A stretch of 8,420 nucleotides of DNA from Actinomycetes bacterium. GTDB taxonomy: Bacteria > Actinomycetota > Acidimicrobiia > Acidimicrobiales > Acidimicrobiaceae. Each line of letters begins with the position of its first letter. Positions within the stretch are counted from its first letter, which is position 1. Below are positions 1 to 6,358 of the stretch, piece after piece. The notes under the pieces were generated by a model. That model was not told the origin of the DNA and searched no databases. It was given only the letters and a program-made list of their open reading frames with translations. The position numbers and the translations under genes are program-made. Location: contig JAKAOC010000079.1 of the NCBI GenBank assembly GCA_021823385.1, positions 1 through 8,420 of the forward strand, written 5' to 3'.

Positions 1-82
1 AGCTCTCAGTCCCCACCACGTCGAAGCGAGTCTTGTTCCCGCAGTTGTCGCACCTGTACCTCGGAGTTTCCATTGCAGTCAT
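1..82 (-). CDS. Small CxxC (zinc-ribbon-like) protein, N-terminal fragment
   Basis: The minus strand opens at ATG (82) and runs off the left edge after 27 codons; a second in-frame ATG lies at 73. The visible protein contains YRCDNCGNKTRFDVV, a Cys-X2-Cys pair (residues 11 and 14) in a short ribbon-like context. This resembles the N-terminus of small conserved actinobacterial proteins that I remember as having a second CxxC pair further on; that half is outside the window. Such a fold would bind zinc, but no function is known to me. There is no clear Shine-Dalgarno sequence before either ATG. The gene diverges from the DnaQ-UvrC nuclease, and the 94-base gap between the starts holds a LexA box. 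This reading also argues against the nuclease ORF beginning upstream of about position 100. It rests on motif similarity over only 27 residues. Confidence 0.5.
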   Translation of the reverse strand, partial: MTAMETPRYRCDNCGNKTRFDVVGTES

Positions 83-148
83 CTTATGGCCGAGGCGGCA
101 CTTGCACCCAATTGCCCGGCCCCGCCGTCTGCGCCCGGTTAGGATTAT

Positions 149-162
149 CGAACAAACGTTCC
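149..162. promoter_or_regulatory. LexA (SOS) operator, Gram-positive type
   Basis: The 14 bases CGAACAAACGTTCC match every position of the Bacillus subtilis LexA/DinR consensus CGAACRNRYGTTYC. They also contain the GAAC-N4-GTTC core used by mycobacterial LexA. The site ends 14 bases before the GTG start of the DnaQ-UvrC nuclease. It abuts possible -10 hexamers in both directions: TAGGAT at 140-145 for the plus strand, and GATAAT read on the minus strand at 144-149 for the divergent small protein. Bound LexA would therefore be placed to repress the nuclease and perhaps the divergent gene. The motif match is seen directly; LexA control is inferred from it and from the repair function of the downstream gene. 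Confidence 0.8.
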
Positions 163-176
163 ATAGGGCCGGGGCC

Positions 177-1868
177 GTGTCGCGACAGCTGCTTCTCGAA
201 GACGAATTGGCCACTCTGGACAAGATCCGCTTCCTCGTCCTAGACATCGAGACCACTGGCACCTCTGCGGCCAGCTCGGAGATAACCGAGATTGCGGCGC
301 TGCTGGTGCAAGGGGGCGAGGTCTTGGCCCGCCTCGACAGCCTGGTGGCCATCGGCGGCCCCATACCCCCCGTCATCTCCGCTCTTACCGGCATCTACCC
401 TCAGATGCTGGCGGGTGCGCCTCCACTGTCGGCCGTGCTCCTCGAGCTGAGCGCGATGGCCGAGGGTGCAGTGGTGGTCGGCCACAACGTGCGCTTCGAC
501 CTCTCTTTCATCAACCACGGCCTCGGCTCGCTGTCGGAGATGCTGCCCCTGGACAATCCGACGCTCGACACGCTTACCCTGGCGCGCAAGCTTCTTTTCG
601 GAGAGGTCTCCAACTTCAAGTTGGGGAGCCTTGCGGCGGAGCTGAAGCTCCCGCATCAACCCAGTCATCGCGCCATGGCCGATGTGCTCGCCACAGTCGA
701 TCTGCTCCACCACCTGATAGAGCGGGCCTCCGCCTTCGGAGTCGGCAGTCTGCCCGAGCTCCAGAGCATGCCGAGCCGGTTGAGCAAAGCCCATGCCGCC
801 AAGATGCGCGCCTGCAGCTATCTGCCTCGGCGTCCCGGGATCTATTGGATGGAGGAGGCTGACGGAGCCATCAGCTACGTCGGGAAAGCGGTGGACATAA
901 ACGCCAGGTTCCGCTCGTACTTCACCTCCGATTCGCGACCCAAGGTCGACCCGTTGCTGACCGGAGCCACGCGCATTGGATACATGACCTTTGCCAGCGA
1001 AACGGAGGCAGTCGTCGCCGAAGCGCGCTTGATACGCCGCCTGGCGCCGCGCCACAACCGCCTGCTGAACAAAAGTGAAAAAGGTTACCGGGCACTCGTG
1101 ATCTCGCCGGGCAAGGGCGGCTCCCCTTCCCTGCGAGTCGCCATGGCCTCGACACGGACCAAGGCGGGCGAGATCGCAATCGGGCCCTTTCGGAGCCGGC
1201 GCAGTGCCCAGGCCGCCGAATACGCCCTGCGCTGCGCCCTCCTGCCAGAACTGCACCCGGATTGGCCGGCACAGGAGGAACCGGACCCGCCTTCGGCTTC
1301 CTCGGTATGGGAGGTGCCCGCCCGTCTCTGGAGTGAGCGGATCTGGGCGCGAATGGCGGCCCTGGCGGGATCGTCTCGCTTCGAGGAGGCGGAAAGGCTG
1401 CGTGAGGGCGCCCAGTACCTCTTCCTGGCCGTGTCCAGGCAACAAGCAGTCCTTCTCCTCCAGGAGACGGACGAAATCACGCTCGCGCGCGATGGAGATG
1501 CCAGCGGGGTGCTTAATGCCGCGGCAGGGCGCTTGCTTCTGACACCTCGTGCGCACGGAGCCGTCGACTTGCTTTCCGGCCGGCCGGCCACGGCTTCGGC
1601 CCTGGTGGCGGAGTTGCTGGGCGAGTCACCTGAGCTATCGGCGCAGGGTGGGAGTTGGATGCCCGAGTTGAGCGCCTTTGAGGAGCGATGGGTGCTTTGG
1701 CGGGAGCTGACCCGATCCGGCGCGCTGCGCATAGCGGAGTGCAGCCTCCCCCTTGCGCTGCCTATGGCCGCGGCGCACCGCTCCTTCTTGCCGCGCCCAG
1801 CGGGCGGGCCCGGTCTCGAGCGTCCGAGCCACTCAGGCCAAGCTGTTGGACACCTCGACCAGCTCTGA
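177..1868 (+). CDS. DnaQ-UvrC (Cho-like) fusion: DEDDh 3'-5' exonuclease plus GIY-YIG endonuclease
   Basis: With the GTG start at 177 the protein has 563 residues. An AGGG lies eight bases before this GTG, and the LexA box lies just upstream. The open frame extends back to a TTG at 33, but that stretch would overlap the divergent CxxC gene and codes for no recognisable domain. Residues 18-185 form a DEDDh exonuclease with all five catalytic positions: D23 and E25 (DIETTG), D108 (GHNVRFD), H164 and D169 (HRAMAD). Residues 217-297 form a UvrC-type GIY-YIG domain with GIY 221-223, YVG 234-236, R244 and E282. A UvrC-like GPF-x-S motif (336-340) and a UVR-like helix (FEEAERLR, 402-409) follow. The RNase-H-like 5' nuclease and HhH region of full UvrC are absent, so it should incise only 3' of a lesion, as Cho does. 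Actinobacteria carry this fusion (Rv2191 type). The 3' end overlaps convergent trpD by 36 bases. Confidence 0.9.
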   Translation: MSRQLLLEDELATLDKIRFLVLDIETTGTSAASSEITEIAALLVQGGEVLARLDSLVAIGGPIPPVISALTGIYPQMLAGAPPLSAVLLELSAMAEGAVVVGHNVRFDLSFINHGLGSLSEMLPLDNPTLDTLTLARKLLFGEVSNFKLGSLAAELKLPHQPSHRAMADVLATVDLLHHLIERASAFGVGSLPELQSMPSRLSKAHAAKMRACSYLPRRPGIYWMEEADGAISYVGKAVDINARFRSYFTSDSRPKVDPLLTGATRIGYMTFASETEAVVAEARLIRRLAPRHNRLLNKSEKGYRALVISPGKGGSPSLRVAMASTRTKAGEIAIGPFRSRRSAQAAEYALRCALLPELHPDWPAQEEPDPPSASSVWEVPARLWSERIWARMAALAGSSRFEEAERLREGAQYLFLAVSRQQAVLLLQETDEITLARDGDASGVLNAAAGRLLLTPRAHGAVDLLSGRPATASALVAELLGESPELSAQGGSWMPELSAFEERWVLWRELTRSGALRIAECSLPLALPMAAAHRSFLPRPAGGPGLERPSHSGQAVGHLDQL

Positions 1869-2906
1869 CAGGGAACCGGCTGCACGGCCGTTGTCGATCA
1901 GCCCTTTCGCCAGCTCGACGCCTGCGGCGATGTCCTTGGCGGCGTCAGCGAGATAAAGCGCCGCGCCGGCGTTTAGAAGGACCACGTCACGGACCGGTCC
2001 TGGCTTGCCTGCAAAGACCTCTTGCAACACCCGCGCATTTTGCCCGGGGTCGCCCCCTTCCAGATCGCTCGGCACCGCACGCTGCAAACCGAAATCGCGG
2101 GCGTCCAGGAAGTATTCCTCGAAGACCGCGCCCCCATCCGCCGAACGGCGAAGCTCGATGATGGAGTTGGGAGACGTCGTCGAGAGCTCGTCGAAGCCGT
2201 CGGCGCTGTAGGCCACGATCGCATGCTCGGTTCCCAGCCGAGCGAGGACATCAGCGAGGGTCCTGGCCATCCTGGCTTCGAAAACTCCAACCAGCTGACG
2301 GTTGGTACGGGCAGGGTTGACGAGCGGTCCCAAGAAGTTGAAGGCGGTCGGCACGCCCAGAGCCCGGCGCACCGGCATTACGTGCGCCATTGAGCGGTGA
2401 AAACGGGGGGCAAGGGCGAACCCCATGTTGGCCTGCTGAATACATGCGCGCACGCCGGCCGGGCCGAGATCGATGCGAACGCCGAGGTGCTCGAGCACGT
2501 CGGCCGAGCCCGACTTCGAGGAAGACGCGCGATTTCCGTGCTTGCAGACCTTCTTGCCGGAGGCCGCGACCACAATGGCCGCCATGGTGGAGATGTTGAC
2601 GCTGTGCTTCTGGTCGCCACCGGTGCCGCAGGTGTCGATCAGGTCGCCTTCCCAGATGATCGGTATGGCGTAGTCGGCCATGGCAGAGGCAAGGCCGGCC
2701 ATTTCCTCAGGGGACTCCCCCTTGCAGCGCAACGCCGTCAAGAAGGCGGCGGTCACTTCGTTTGCCGTCTCGCCTGCGAGCATGTCCGCCATGGCGGCGT
2801 ATGCCTCGTCGTAGGTCAGCGAGCGCTTGTCGATCAGGCGGTTCAGGAGCTCGGGCCAGCTGGGCGGATCGTAGAAAGGCACCGCTACAGCCGTTGAATC
2901 TTCCAT
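1833..2906 (-). CDS. trpD: Anthranilate phosphoribosyltransferase
   Basis: This cytosolic enzyme transfers the phosphoribosyl group of PRPP to anthranilate, the second step from chorismate to tryptophan. The 357 residues fit the usual length of about 340-350. Family motifs are intact: the PRPP-binding glycine loop DTCGTGGD (91-98), NIST (104-107), KHGNRA (122-127) followed by SGSADVLE, R180 in MPVRRALG for anthranilate, NFLGPLVNP (190-198), and the magnesium-binding acidic pair D239-E240 in DGFDELS. The ATG at 2906 gives the full N-terminal helical domain; no Shine-Dalgarno is visible before it. No other trp gene is in the window, so trpD stands alone here, as it does in mycobacteria. It lies 63 bases downstream of the aminotransferase on the same strand and converges on the nuclease gene. 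Co-transcription with the aminotransferase is possible, but the functions are not obviously linked. Confidence 0.97.
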   Translation of the reverse strand: MEDSTAVAVPFYDPPSWPELLNRLIDKRSLTYDEAYAAMADMLAGETANEVTAAFLTALRCKGESPEEMAGLASAMADYAIPIIWEGDLIDTCGTGGDQKHSVNISTMAAIVVAASGKKVCKHGNRASSSKSGSADVLEHLGVRIDLGPAGVRACIQQANMGFALAPRFHRSMAHVMPVRRALGVPTAFNFLGPLVNPARTNRQLVGVFEARMARTLADVLARLGTEHAIVAYSADGFDELSTTSPNSIIELRRSADGGAVFEEYFLDARDFGLQRAVPSDLEGGDPGQNARVLQEVFAGKPGPVRDVVLLNAGAALYLADAAKDIAAGVELAKGLIDNGRAAGSLSELVEVSNSLA

Positions 2907-2912
2907 AAGTCA

Positions 2913-2918
2913 AGAATA
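2913..2918 (-). promoter_or_regulatory. Possible -10 element for a leaderless trpD transcript
   Basis: On the minus strand the hexamer TATTCT ends six bases before the trpD ATG. That spacing would put transcription start at or next to the A of the start codon. Together with the lack of a Shine-Dalgarno this fits a leaderless mRNA, which is common in actinobacteria. No good -35 is seen at standard spacing, so the call is weak. Confidence 0.3.
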
Positions 2919-2969
2919 TCCGACGACTTGAGGGCGGCCGTCACCACCAATCGTGGACCCGCGCTGCGG

Positions 2970-4334
2970 TCATCGTGCGGCTATGGCTGCACACGCCTCG
3001 TCAAAGAACTTCGTGTGGGTATCGACCTGGTCCTGCGTCGTATCTGGAGACATGAGCGCCATGTTGTGGAACGGCGTCATCAGAACGCCGCGATTCATCA
3101 TGAAGAGATGGAGGTAAGTTTCCAGTGCGTCATCAGCTCCGGCAGCGGACTCCGCGCCGTTGCGTGCCTGCGGCGCACGGAACCGGTACTCCGTCCTTGC
3201 CCCCAGCTGCGCAACCGTCCATGGGAGCCGATGGCGTTCAATGGCCGCCTCGACACCTTCGCGGAAGCGGGTTGCCAACGCGATCATCCGCGCGAAGTTA
3301 TCGCGGGTGAAGACATCCTCCAGGGTCGCCCGCGCCGCACCCAACGAAAGGGCGTTACCCGCCAAGGTGCCGCCGATACCGCCGGTGTCCACATAATCCG
3401 CATCGGGCTGCGAGGCAACCAGCCTGGCCATGTCCGAACTCAGGCCGTAGGCGCCGAACGGCACACCTCCTCCGAGGGACTTGCCAATGGTGAGCATGTC
3501 GGGACGGACGCCGAATAGCGAACTGGCGCCTCCCCAGCCGGCCGAAAAGGTGTGGGTCTCGTCGAGGATGTAAACGGCCCCCGCCTCGCGCGCCGCCTCG
3601 CCGACAGCTGCCAGGAAGCCGTCTTCGGGGAGCACGATCCCAATGTTGGTTAGAGCGGGCTCGGTGAGGACGGCGGCGATCTCTCCACCCGCAAGGGCCT
3701 TGCGCACGCCATCGATGTCGTTGAATTCCACCGCCACCGTCGTCAAGGACGGGTCGAATGCGGGGCCGACGTTACCGTTGCGTGACCGTGTCACCCCGTC
3801 CACGAGAGTCACGAACGTCTCGTCCACCGTCCCGTGGTAGCACCAGGAGAAGACCAGGATCTTCCTGCGTGCGGTCACCTGTCGGGCCAGCCGCAGGGCG
3901 AAGCGGTTGGAGTCCGTGGCCGACAGGGTGAACTGCCAGTACTCGAGCCCGAAGCGCTCCCGCAGGTTCCGTCCGACCGCCGCGGCATCGGCGTTCGGGA
4001 GCATGGTGGTTATGCCTCCGCTCCCGCGCGTGCGCTCCGCGACGGCGGCCGCCGTCTCCTCCGGAGAGTGGCCGGCCATCGCGCCGGTGTCGCCGAGGGA
4101 GAAATCGATGTAGGAATTGCCGTCGACGTCGGTAATAGTGGAGCCCTCGGCCTGAGCGAAGAAAACCGGGTAGCCGCCCACCCACTTGTTCATCCAGCTC
4201 ATGGGAACGCCGCCCAGGAGCACCTGTTTGGACTCCTCGAACATGACCCTGGACCGGGTGGTGCGAGTGGCAAAGGTGCTCTCCTCGCTGGTGATTGCGC
4301 TCTCAAGTTTCGCGCGGTCGATTCCGGCCTGCAC
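2970..4334 (-). CDS. Class III PLP-dependent aminotransferase, glutamate-1-semialdehyde-aminomutase-like
   Basis: The GTG at 4334 is preceded on its strand by AGGGGGG four bases away, giving 454 residues; a frame open back to 4421 has no such site. The fold-type I class III signature is clear: YHG for stacking on the cofactor (166-168), D258-E259 (LDETHTF), and the Schiff-base lysine K285 in MLTIGKSLGGGVP. The phosphate-binding segment reads SATDSN (138-143) where HemL usually has SSGTEA, and the N-terminus has LGGVPMSWMNKW where HemL has a GGVNSPVR-like motif. It therefore belongs to a HemL-like transaminase branch, usually annotated only as an aspartate aminotransferase family protein, and is probably not the haem-pathway enzyme. 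Likely reaction: amino-group transfer or intramolecular 1,2-amino shift on an unknown substrate. It sits between whiB and trpD on the same strand; the importer operon runs the other way beyond whiB. Confidence 0.88.
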   Translation of the reverse strand: MQAGIDRAKLESAITSEESTFATRTTRSRVMFEESKQVLLGGVPMSWMNKWVGGYPVFFAQAEGSTITDVDGNSYIDFSLGDTGAMAGHSPEETAAAVAERTRGSGGITTMLPNADAAAVGRNLRERFGLEYWQFTLSATDSNRFALRLARQVTARRKILVFSWCYHGTVDETFVTLVDGVTRSRNGNVGPAFDPSLTTVAVEFNDIDGVRKALAGGEIAAVLTEPALTNIGIVLPEDGFLAAVGEAAREAGAVYILDETHTFSAGWGGASSLFGVRPDMLTIGKSLGGGVPFGAYGLSSDMARLVASQPDADYVDTGGIGGTLAGNALSLGAARATLEDVFTRDNFARMIALATRFREGVEAAIERHRLPWTVAQLGARTEYRFRAPQARNGAESAAGADDALETYLHLFMMNRGVLMTPFHNMALMSPDTTQDQVDTHTKFFDEACAAIAAR

Positions 4335-4517
4335 TAGTCCCCCCTGGGTATGCAACGAGCTTTGACCACCGATCGGCGGCCTTTGCCAATTTACCTGCGG
4401 CGCCCGAGGCCACAGACACACCTAGGCCCTGGCCTTGAACCATTCCACCGTGGTCAGGCGTTGACTTCTACAACTAGGTGCGATAGCGGTTGTTGCAGTC
4501 TCCAGAAGCACCGCACG

Positions 4518-4540
4518 CGGCAGGAGGCGAGAGCCTGCCG
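4518..4540 (-). terminator. Inverted repeat after whiB, possible terminator
   Basis: CGGCAGG (4518-4524) and CCTGCCG (4534-4540) are perfect 7-bp arms around a 9-base loop, 28 bases past the whiB stop in the direction of whiB transcription. No T-run follows on the minus strand, so it would be a tailless actinobacterial-type terminator or a processing hairpin between whiB and the aminotransferase. The remainder of the 233-base gap 4335-4567 holds the aminotransferase ribosome-binding site and no promoter that I can identify confidently. Confidence 0.45.
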
Positions 4541-4567
4541 TCCGGTCCGCTTCCGCAGCAGAGGGGC

Positions 4568-4822
4568 TCAGAGCGAAGCGTAGCTGTGGACTTCGCGCCG
4601 GGAGCGCACCAGGCGCCGGCGCTGGCGGGAATTCAGGCCTCCCCAGATGCCTTCCGGCTCGCCGGAATTGAGCGCGAACTCAAGGCAGCAATCGCGCACC
4701 CTGCACAGGCCGCAAACCGCCTTGGCCTTGCGCTCCTCCAGATCGCTCTCCGGATAAAAGAGCCCTGGCCGCACCCCTTTGCAAGCGGCATCCTCCCGCC
4801 ACGACTGAACCTGCATCGACAC
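4568..4822 (-). CDS. WhiB-family iron-sulfur transcriptional regulator
   Basis: Wbl proteins hold a [4Fe-4S] cluster through four cysteines, sense oxygen, nitric oxide or redox state, and act on transcription, generally together with the principal sigma factor. Starting at GTG 4822 the protein has 84 residues with Cys14, Cys37, Cys40 and Cys46, the classic C-X22-C-X2-C-X5-C pattern. The GIWGG turn (58-62) and a basic DNA-contacting tail (RQRRRLVRSRR) follow. I chose GTG 4822 because GGAGG (4829-4833) lies six bases upstream. ATG 4816, six bases further in, is a credible alternative; TTG 4828 directly abuts the GGAGG and is unlikely. Size and layout fit the short WhiB1/WblE-like group, but the subgroup cannot be assigned with certainty. 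The gene is followed by a 7-bp inverted repeat, and its leader carries a strong stem-loop. Confidence 0.95.
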   Translation of the reverse strand: MSMQVQSWREDAACKGVRPGLFYPESDLEERKAKAVCGLCRVRDCCLEFALNSGEPEGIWGGLNSRQRRRLVRSRREVHSYASL

Positions 4823-4840
4823 CCCCAACCTCCGCTACTT

Positions 4841-4871
4841 CCGGGTCTTGAGGGGCCACGGGCCCCCCCGG
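4841..4871 (-). promoter_or_regulatory. GC-rich stem-loop in the whiB leader
   Basis: GGGGCC-ACG-GGCCCC (4852-4866) is a perfect 6-bp stem with a 3-base loop. It is extended by CCGGG (4841-4845) pairing with CCCGG (4867-4871), leaving a 6-base bulge on one side. In the whiB transcript this 11-bp structure would lie 7 bases upstream of the GGAGG ribosome-binding site. It includes a run of seven C (4863-4869). It could affect translation or mRNA stability; no T-run makes it a terminator. The pairing is seen; the role is inferred. Confidence 0.4.
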
Positions 4872-5043
4872 CGCAACGCATACTCGTGAAAAGATTATGT
4901 GCCCAATGTCAACGGCTTGTAAAGATCCAAATATCAAAATCCGGTGCACCTGCCTTCGCGCTCCCAAAACGAAGCTCCACTCCTGGTGGCGGCGTGTACG
5001 AGCACAATTTGGGCTGCGCGAGATTTCACACGGGGGATTTGCA

Positions 5044-5148
5044 ATGTTTACCGTAAGTTCACTGGGCATACATGACGAATGCCTAGCTTCGCATTTGATG
5101 CTCGCGCTGGTTGTGTCAATCGGCCTGGCAGGCGGTGATATCGTTTAG
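5044..5148 (+). CDS. Possible 34-residue leader peptide upstream of the importer operon
   Basis: ATG at 5044 has GGGGGA six bases upstream, and the frame runs 34 codons to TAG, ending 34 bases before the solute-binding protein start. The C-terminal half is hydrophobic (LMLALVVSIGLAGG, residues 19-32), enough for a short membrane segment, but the peptide has little positive charge at its start and no codon run typical of an attenuator. A stem of seven pairs with one G-T wobble (5076-5082 with 5091-5097) lies inside it. I do not recognise the peptide, and an ORF this short can occur by chance. Confidence 0.25.
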   Translation: MFTVSSLGIHDECLASHLMLALVVSIGLAGGDIV

Positions 5149-5182
5149 CTGATTTCACGACTCGGAGAACCCTGGAGGGAAA

Positions 5183-6328
5183 GTGAAGAACAAATACGCA
5201 CTCGGGCTGGGCCTGGGCGCGCTGGGTCTGGTGGCGGCGGCTTGCGGGTCGAGTTCGAGCTCGTCGTCCTCGAGTGGCGGGTCCACCGGTGTTAACTGGT
5301 CGACCGTCACCTCCGCCCAGCAGGGCGGGGGCATGACCGCGCTAATCGCGGCGGCCAAGAAGGAGGGGCACCTCAACGTCATCGCACTTCCACCTGGTTG
5401 GGCCAACTACGGCGAGCTGATTTCCACTTTCGAAAAGAAATACGGGATCACTATCAACAGCCAGAATCCGAACGGCTCCTCCGCCGAGGAGCTTGCCGCG
5501 CTGCAGTCCGAGAAGGGCACGTCCAAGGAACCGGACGTCGTCGACGTCGGCCCCTCCTTCGCGCTGCTCGGGGCTCAGAAGGGGCTCTTCGCCTCCTACA
5601 AGGTGCAGGCCTGGAACCAGATCCCCACCAACGCCAAAGATGCCTCCGGCAAGTGGTTCTTCGACTACGGGGGCTACATCTCGATCGGCTACAACGCCAC
5701 CGCATTCGCCTCTAACCCGCCCACCAGCTTTGCCAGCCTGCTCCAGCCCCAGTACAAGGGCGCGGTGGCACTGAACGGCAACCCGACCAGTGCGGGCGCG
5801 GCCTTCGGAGCGGTCTACGCGGCGGCACTCGCCAACGGAGGCAGCTTCAGCAACATTCAGCCCGGGCTCAACTACTTCAAGCAGCTCGCCCAGGCTGGTA
5901 ACTACGTCCCGGTGCAGAGCTCGCCGGCGGTCATCGAGAGCGGCCAGATCAAGGTCAACATCGACTGGGATTACCTCAATTCCGCCTATGCCCAGGCGGT
6001 CAAGGGCAAGGTGAACTGGAAGGTCTTCGTGCCGGCCAACGCCAAGTATGCGTCGTACTACGCCCAGGCCATCTCGGCGAGTGCGCCGGATCCGGCGGCG
6101 GCCAGGCTCTGGGAGGAGTTCCTCTACTCGGCCCAAGGCCAGAACCTTTGGCTGAAGGGCTTCGCGCGGCCGATACTCCTGCCGGCCATGCAGACGGCGG
6201 GTACCGTGAACTCGTCCTACCTCTCCTTGCTGCCTGCAGTGAGCGGGAACCCGACCTTCCCCACCACCGCCCAGCTCTCCCAGGCTCAGCAGCTGGTGGC
6301 CCAGCAGTGGCCTACGATCTCGGGCTAG
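5183..6328 (+). CDS. ABC importer solute-binding lipoprotein
   Basis: This 381-residue protein captures the substrate outside the membrane and delivers it to the permeases encoded next. GTG 5183 follows GGAGGG (5174-5179) by three bases. Residues 1-20 form a lipoprotein signal peptide (KNK, a hydrophobic core, VAAA before Cys21). The mature protein begins with Cys21-Gly and nine consecutive serines (23-31), a flexible tether. The rest is a two-lobe binding protein of the iron(III)/polyamine/aminophosphonate cluster, with GWANYGELISTFEKKYGI near the start of the first lobe, PDVVDVGPSF, and WDYLN and ARLWEEFLYS later. An SYY cluster (YASYYAQ) is reminiscent of the tyrosines that hold iron in FbpA-type proteins, but this is not enough to assign iron. 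It is the first gene of the transport operon, with the first permease starting 30 bases after its stop. Family is certain; substrate is unknown. Confidence 0.93.
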   Translation: MKNKYALGLGLGALGLVAAACGSSSSSSSSSGGSTGVNWSTVTSAQQGGGMTALIAAAKKEGHLNVIALPPGWANYGELISTFEKKYGITINSQNPNGSSAEELAALQSEKGTSKEPDVVDVGPSFALLGAQKGLFASYKVQAWNQIPTNAKDASGKWFFDYGGYISIGYNATAFASNPPTSFASLLQPQYKGAVALNGNPTSAGAAFGAVYAAALANGGSFSNIQPGLNYFKQLAQAGNYVPVQSSPAVIESGQIKVNIDWDYLNSAYAQAVKGKVNWKVFVPANAKYASYYAQAISASAPDPAAARLWEEFLYSAQGQNLWLKGFARPILLPAMQTAGTVNSSYLSLLPAVSGNPTFPTTAQLSQAQQLVAQQWPTISG

Positions 6329-6358
6329 TGACCGCGCTCACCAACCTGGAGTGATCAC

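Larger units (their letters stand above)
4823..5182. other. Divergent intergenic region between whiB and the importer operon
   Basis: These 360 bases separate the minus-strand whiB start from the plus-strand solute-binding protein. They contain the whiB ribosome-binding site and leader stem-loop. A relatively AT-rich patch at about 4884-4946 is the most likely site for both promoters. On the minus strand it holds TTGACA (4907-4912) and TAATCT (4892-4897), but these are only nine bases apart and cannot be one standard promoter; TAATCT alone might serve as a -10. No convincing plus-strand promoter was found. The right half holds a possible short leader ORF. I see no recognisable riboswitch. Confidence 0.5.

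Noticed and set aside
33..176. N-terminal extension of the nuclease from TTG 33
   Set aside because: It overlaps the divergent CxxC gene and crosses the LexA box; the added 48 residues are Arg/Pro-rich with no domain, and GTG 177 has a plausible ribosome-binding site.
240..1556. A 438-residue open frame on the minus strand inside the nuclease gene
   Set aside because: It is antisense to a protein with intact DEDDh and GIY-YIG motifs, is rich in Arg/Gly/His as expected for a high-GC shadow frame, and shows no recognisable domain.
4335..4421. N-terminal extension of the aminotransferase from GTG 4421
   Set aside because: The strong AGGGGGG site at 4339-4345 sits correctly for GTG 4334, and the extra 29 residues do not resemble the family's N-terminus.
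4461..4489. TTGACT followed 17 bases later by TAGCGG on the plus strand, as a promoter
   Set aside because: The -10 match is poor and any transcript would only run antisense into whiB; no gene would be served.
5025..5029. TCACA as a CRP half-site in the whiB/importer intergenic region
   Set aside because: The partner half at the required spacing reads TGCGC instead of TGTGA, so the full operator is not supported.
4490..5056. A 188-residue plus-strand ORF across whiB and its upstream region
   Set aside because: It is antisense to whiB, whose four-cysteine pattern is unmistakable, and its composition is that of a shadow frame.
4950..5182. A riboswitch (for example TPP) upstream of the importer
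   Set aside because: I looked for the conserved TPP core and other common riboswitch motifs and found none; only short hairpins are present.
5249..5275. Repeat-like run of serine codons in the binding protein
   Set aside because: Mixed TCG/AGT/AGC/TCC codons encode a nine-serine tether after the lipidated cysteine, a common feature of actinobacterial lipoproteins, not a DNA tandem repeat.
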